From: Candidatus Aegiribacteria sp.
GTDB lineage: Bacteria; Fermentibacterota; Fermentibacteria; Fermentibacterales; Fermentibacteraceae
NCBI GenBank assembly: GCA_021107345.1
Contig: JAIOSX010000273.1
Location: forward strand, 1 to 6,691
DNA: 6,691 nt
Direction of reading: 5' to 3'
The position numbers and the translations under genes are program-made. This document shows positions 5,906 through 6,691 of the stretch, one piece after another. Under the pieces are notes generated by a model. That model searched no databases, was not told the origin of the DNA, and saw nothing but the letters and a program-made list of their open reading frames with translations. Each line of letters begins with the position of its first letter. Positions within the stretch are counted from its first letter, which is position 1.

Positions 5906-5932
5906 GTATCAAGAACGCTGTTCCCATGATAC
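5906..5932 (-). other. Possible hairpin downstream of the GGDEF gene, without a U-tract
   Basis: The outer arms gtatca (5906-5911) and tgatac (5927-5932) are exact reverse complements. An inner stem GGAAC-AGC-GUUCU (with one G-U pair) can stack inside, with a 2-nt bulge on one side. It lies 36 nt past the stop of the PAS-GGDEF gene and 45 nt before the -35 of the next operon. The following bases (UGAGUCUGCC) are not a U-run, so it would not be a standard intrinsic terminator. It may be a 3'-end or factor-dependent termination structure, or chance. Confidence 0.3.
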
Positions 5933-5967
5933 CTGTCCTTCCAGAGTTCAGAGTTCGTCAGAGGGGA

Positions 5968-6691
5968 TCAGGTCAGTTGATCCGTCCTGCGCAGTATGTC
6001 ATCCTCGCTGATAGAAGCTCTTCTTTTATCTTTGTCTTCGTACATAAGAGAATCGGCGCAGCTGAGGAGTTGTCCGATATGAGTCTGATAACACAGTACA
6101 GTTGAATAATACCCTATACTCAGGGACAGCGTGAAGGGAAGAGGTTTAGTCTTGATGGTCTCTTCAAGCCGTTTGTCTATTCTCTCCCTGATTGATTCCA
6201 CGGTGAGATCAGTGGCGTCAAGGAAAAGCACCACGAATTCATCCCCGCCCAGCCTGGCTATGATGTCTGAATCTCTGAAGCTGCTGCTCAATACTCTTGC
6301 AGTGGTTTCAAGAGCGATGTCACCCTCTGAATGGCCCAGCCTGTCATTTATAAGTTTCAGGTAGTCGAGATCAACGTAAAGAAGGCCGATTTCCGGTTGT
6401 TTTCGAAGGAAAGAATCAAGCAGCTGCTTGCCCAGGGCCATGAATCCGCGCCGATTGTAAAGGCCTGTAAGACTGTCACGGAGTGAAAGCTCAGTGAGCC
6501 TTTTCTCCAGATGGACTCGCTTGGTGATATCCAGAAATGAAAGAACGTAACATGGATCTTCGTCATCAGTATCCACAGCCACAGCTGTAGCATGTGCTAT
6601 AAATGTTGTGCTGTCCCTGCGCTGGCATTCAATCTCATCATCCCACTGACCTTTTTCTTCAATACACTCATTCAGACTGTCAAAATCACCC
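5968..6691 (-). CDS. PAS-GGDEF diguanylate cyclase (5' end cut by window)
   Basis: The frame enters at the right edge and gives 240 residues to a TGA stop at 5970-5968. Residues 1-56 look like the end of a PAS domain (a QWDDEIECQRRDSTTF stretch at 15-30, closing with SFLDITKR at 51-58). A short linker with the DSLTGLYNRRGF signature (72-83) leads into a GGDEF domain: DLDYLKLINDRLGHSEGD (107-124) and LGGDEF (147-152). The intact GGDEF implies synthesis of cyclic di-GMP from GTP. RDSD (139-142) lies five residues before GGDEF and matches the RxxD inhibitory site, so product feedback is likely. A GTG at 6582-6580 is an internal codon, not the start, because PAS sequence continues in frame upstream. 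The gene has the same orientation as the operon but is separated from it by a promoter, so functional linkage is unproven. What the PAS domain senses is unknown. Confidence 0.9.
   Translation of the reverse strand, partial: GDFDSLNECIEEKGQWDDEIECQRRDSTTFIAHATAVAVDTDDEDPCYVLSFLDITKRVHLEKRLTELSLRDSLTGLYNRRGFMALGKQLLDSFLRKQPEIGLLYVDLDYLKLINDRLGHSEGDIALETTARVLSSSFRDSDIIARLGGDEFVVLFLDATDLTVESIRERIDKRLEETIKTKPLPFTLSLSIGYYSTVLCYQTHIGQLLSCADSLMYEDKDKRRASISEDDILRRTDQLT

Noticed and set aside
5827..6105. Plus-strand open frame across the intergenic region and the GGDEF 3' end
   Set aside because: No recognisable domain, no convincing ribosome binding site, and half of it is antisense to the conserved GGDEF gene.
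1..6691. CRISPR array, tRNA, rRNA, insertion sequence or phage genes
   Set aside because: No regularly spaced direct repeats, tRNA-like cloverleaf, transposase motif or terminal inverted repeats were seen; coding genes fill nearly the whole window.

Overview
Every gene recognised in this window lies on the minus strand, so the biology reads from right to left. The GGDEF protein, the sigma70-like promoter and the Shine-Dalgarno sites point to a bacterium. Eight cysteine-rich iron-sulfur, flavin or persulfide-type proteins point to an anaerobe with active sulfur or thiol redox metabolism. I cannot name the taxon from sequence alone.

Layout, in transcription order. At 6691-5968 is the 3' part of a PAS-GGDEF signalling protein, cut by the window edge and probably its own transcription unit. 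A short intergenic region (5967-5789) follows. It holds a possible hairpin and a clear promoter (TTGACA, 17 bp, TACGAT) embedded in inverted repeats. The promoter drives an apparent eight-gene operon: an ArsR-family repressor, a DsrE-like protein, a TusA-like sulfur carrier, an MvhD-type [2Fe-2S] protein, two different HdrA-type flavoproteins, and two tandem FrhB/FdhB-type iron-sulfur proteins. The last of these runs off the left edge. Gene gaps are 17-77 nt in the first part. From mvhD through the first FrhB-like gene the genes overlap by 1-4 nt, which suggests translational coupling and fixed stoichiometry.

Working model (inference): the two HdrA-type proteins carry complementary parts of a full-length HdrA. 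One has the inserted ferredoxin segment but no N-terminal or C-terminal domain. The other has the N-terminal CCG-like domain and the C-terminal two-cluster ferredoxin but lacks the inserted segment. Together with MvhD they resemble a soluble, split version of the QmoA/QmoB pair. The two FrhB/FdhB-type proteins would be the entry or exit modules for a soluble electron carrier. DsrE and TusA in the same operon suggest that the complex works with protein-bound persulfide sulfur, and the cysteine-containing ArsR protein suggests control by a sulfur species. The set recalls the sHdr sulfur-oxidation loci (ArsR-type regulator, TusA, DsrE, HdrA-like), but no HdrB, HdrC or lipoate-binding protein is visible here, while MvhD and FrhB-like proteins are. 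Missing catalytic subunits may lie beyond position 1.
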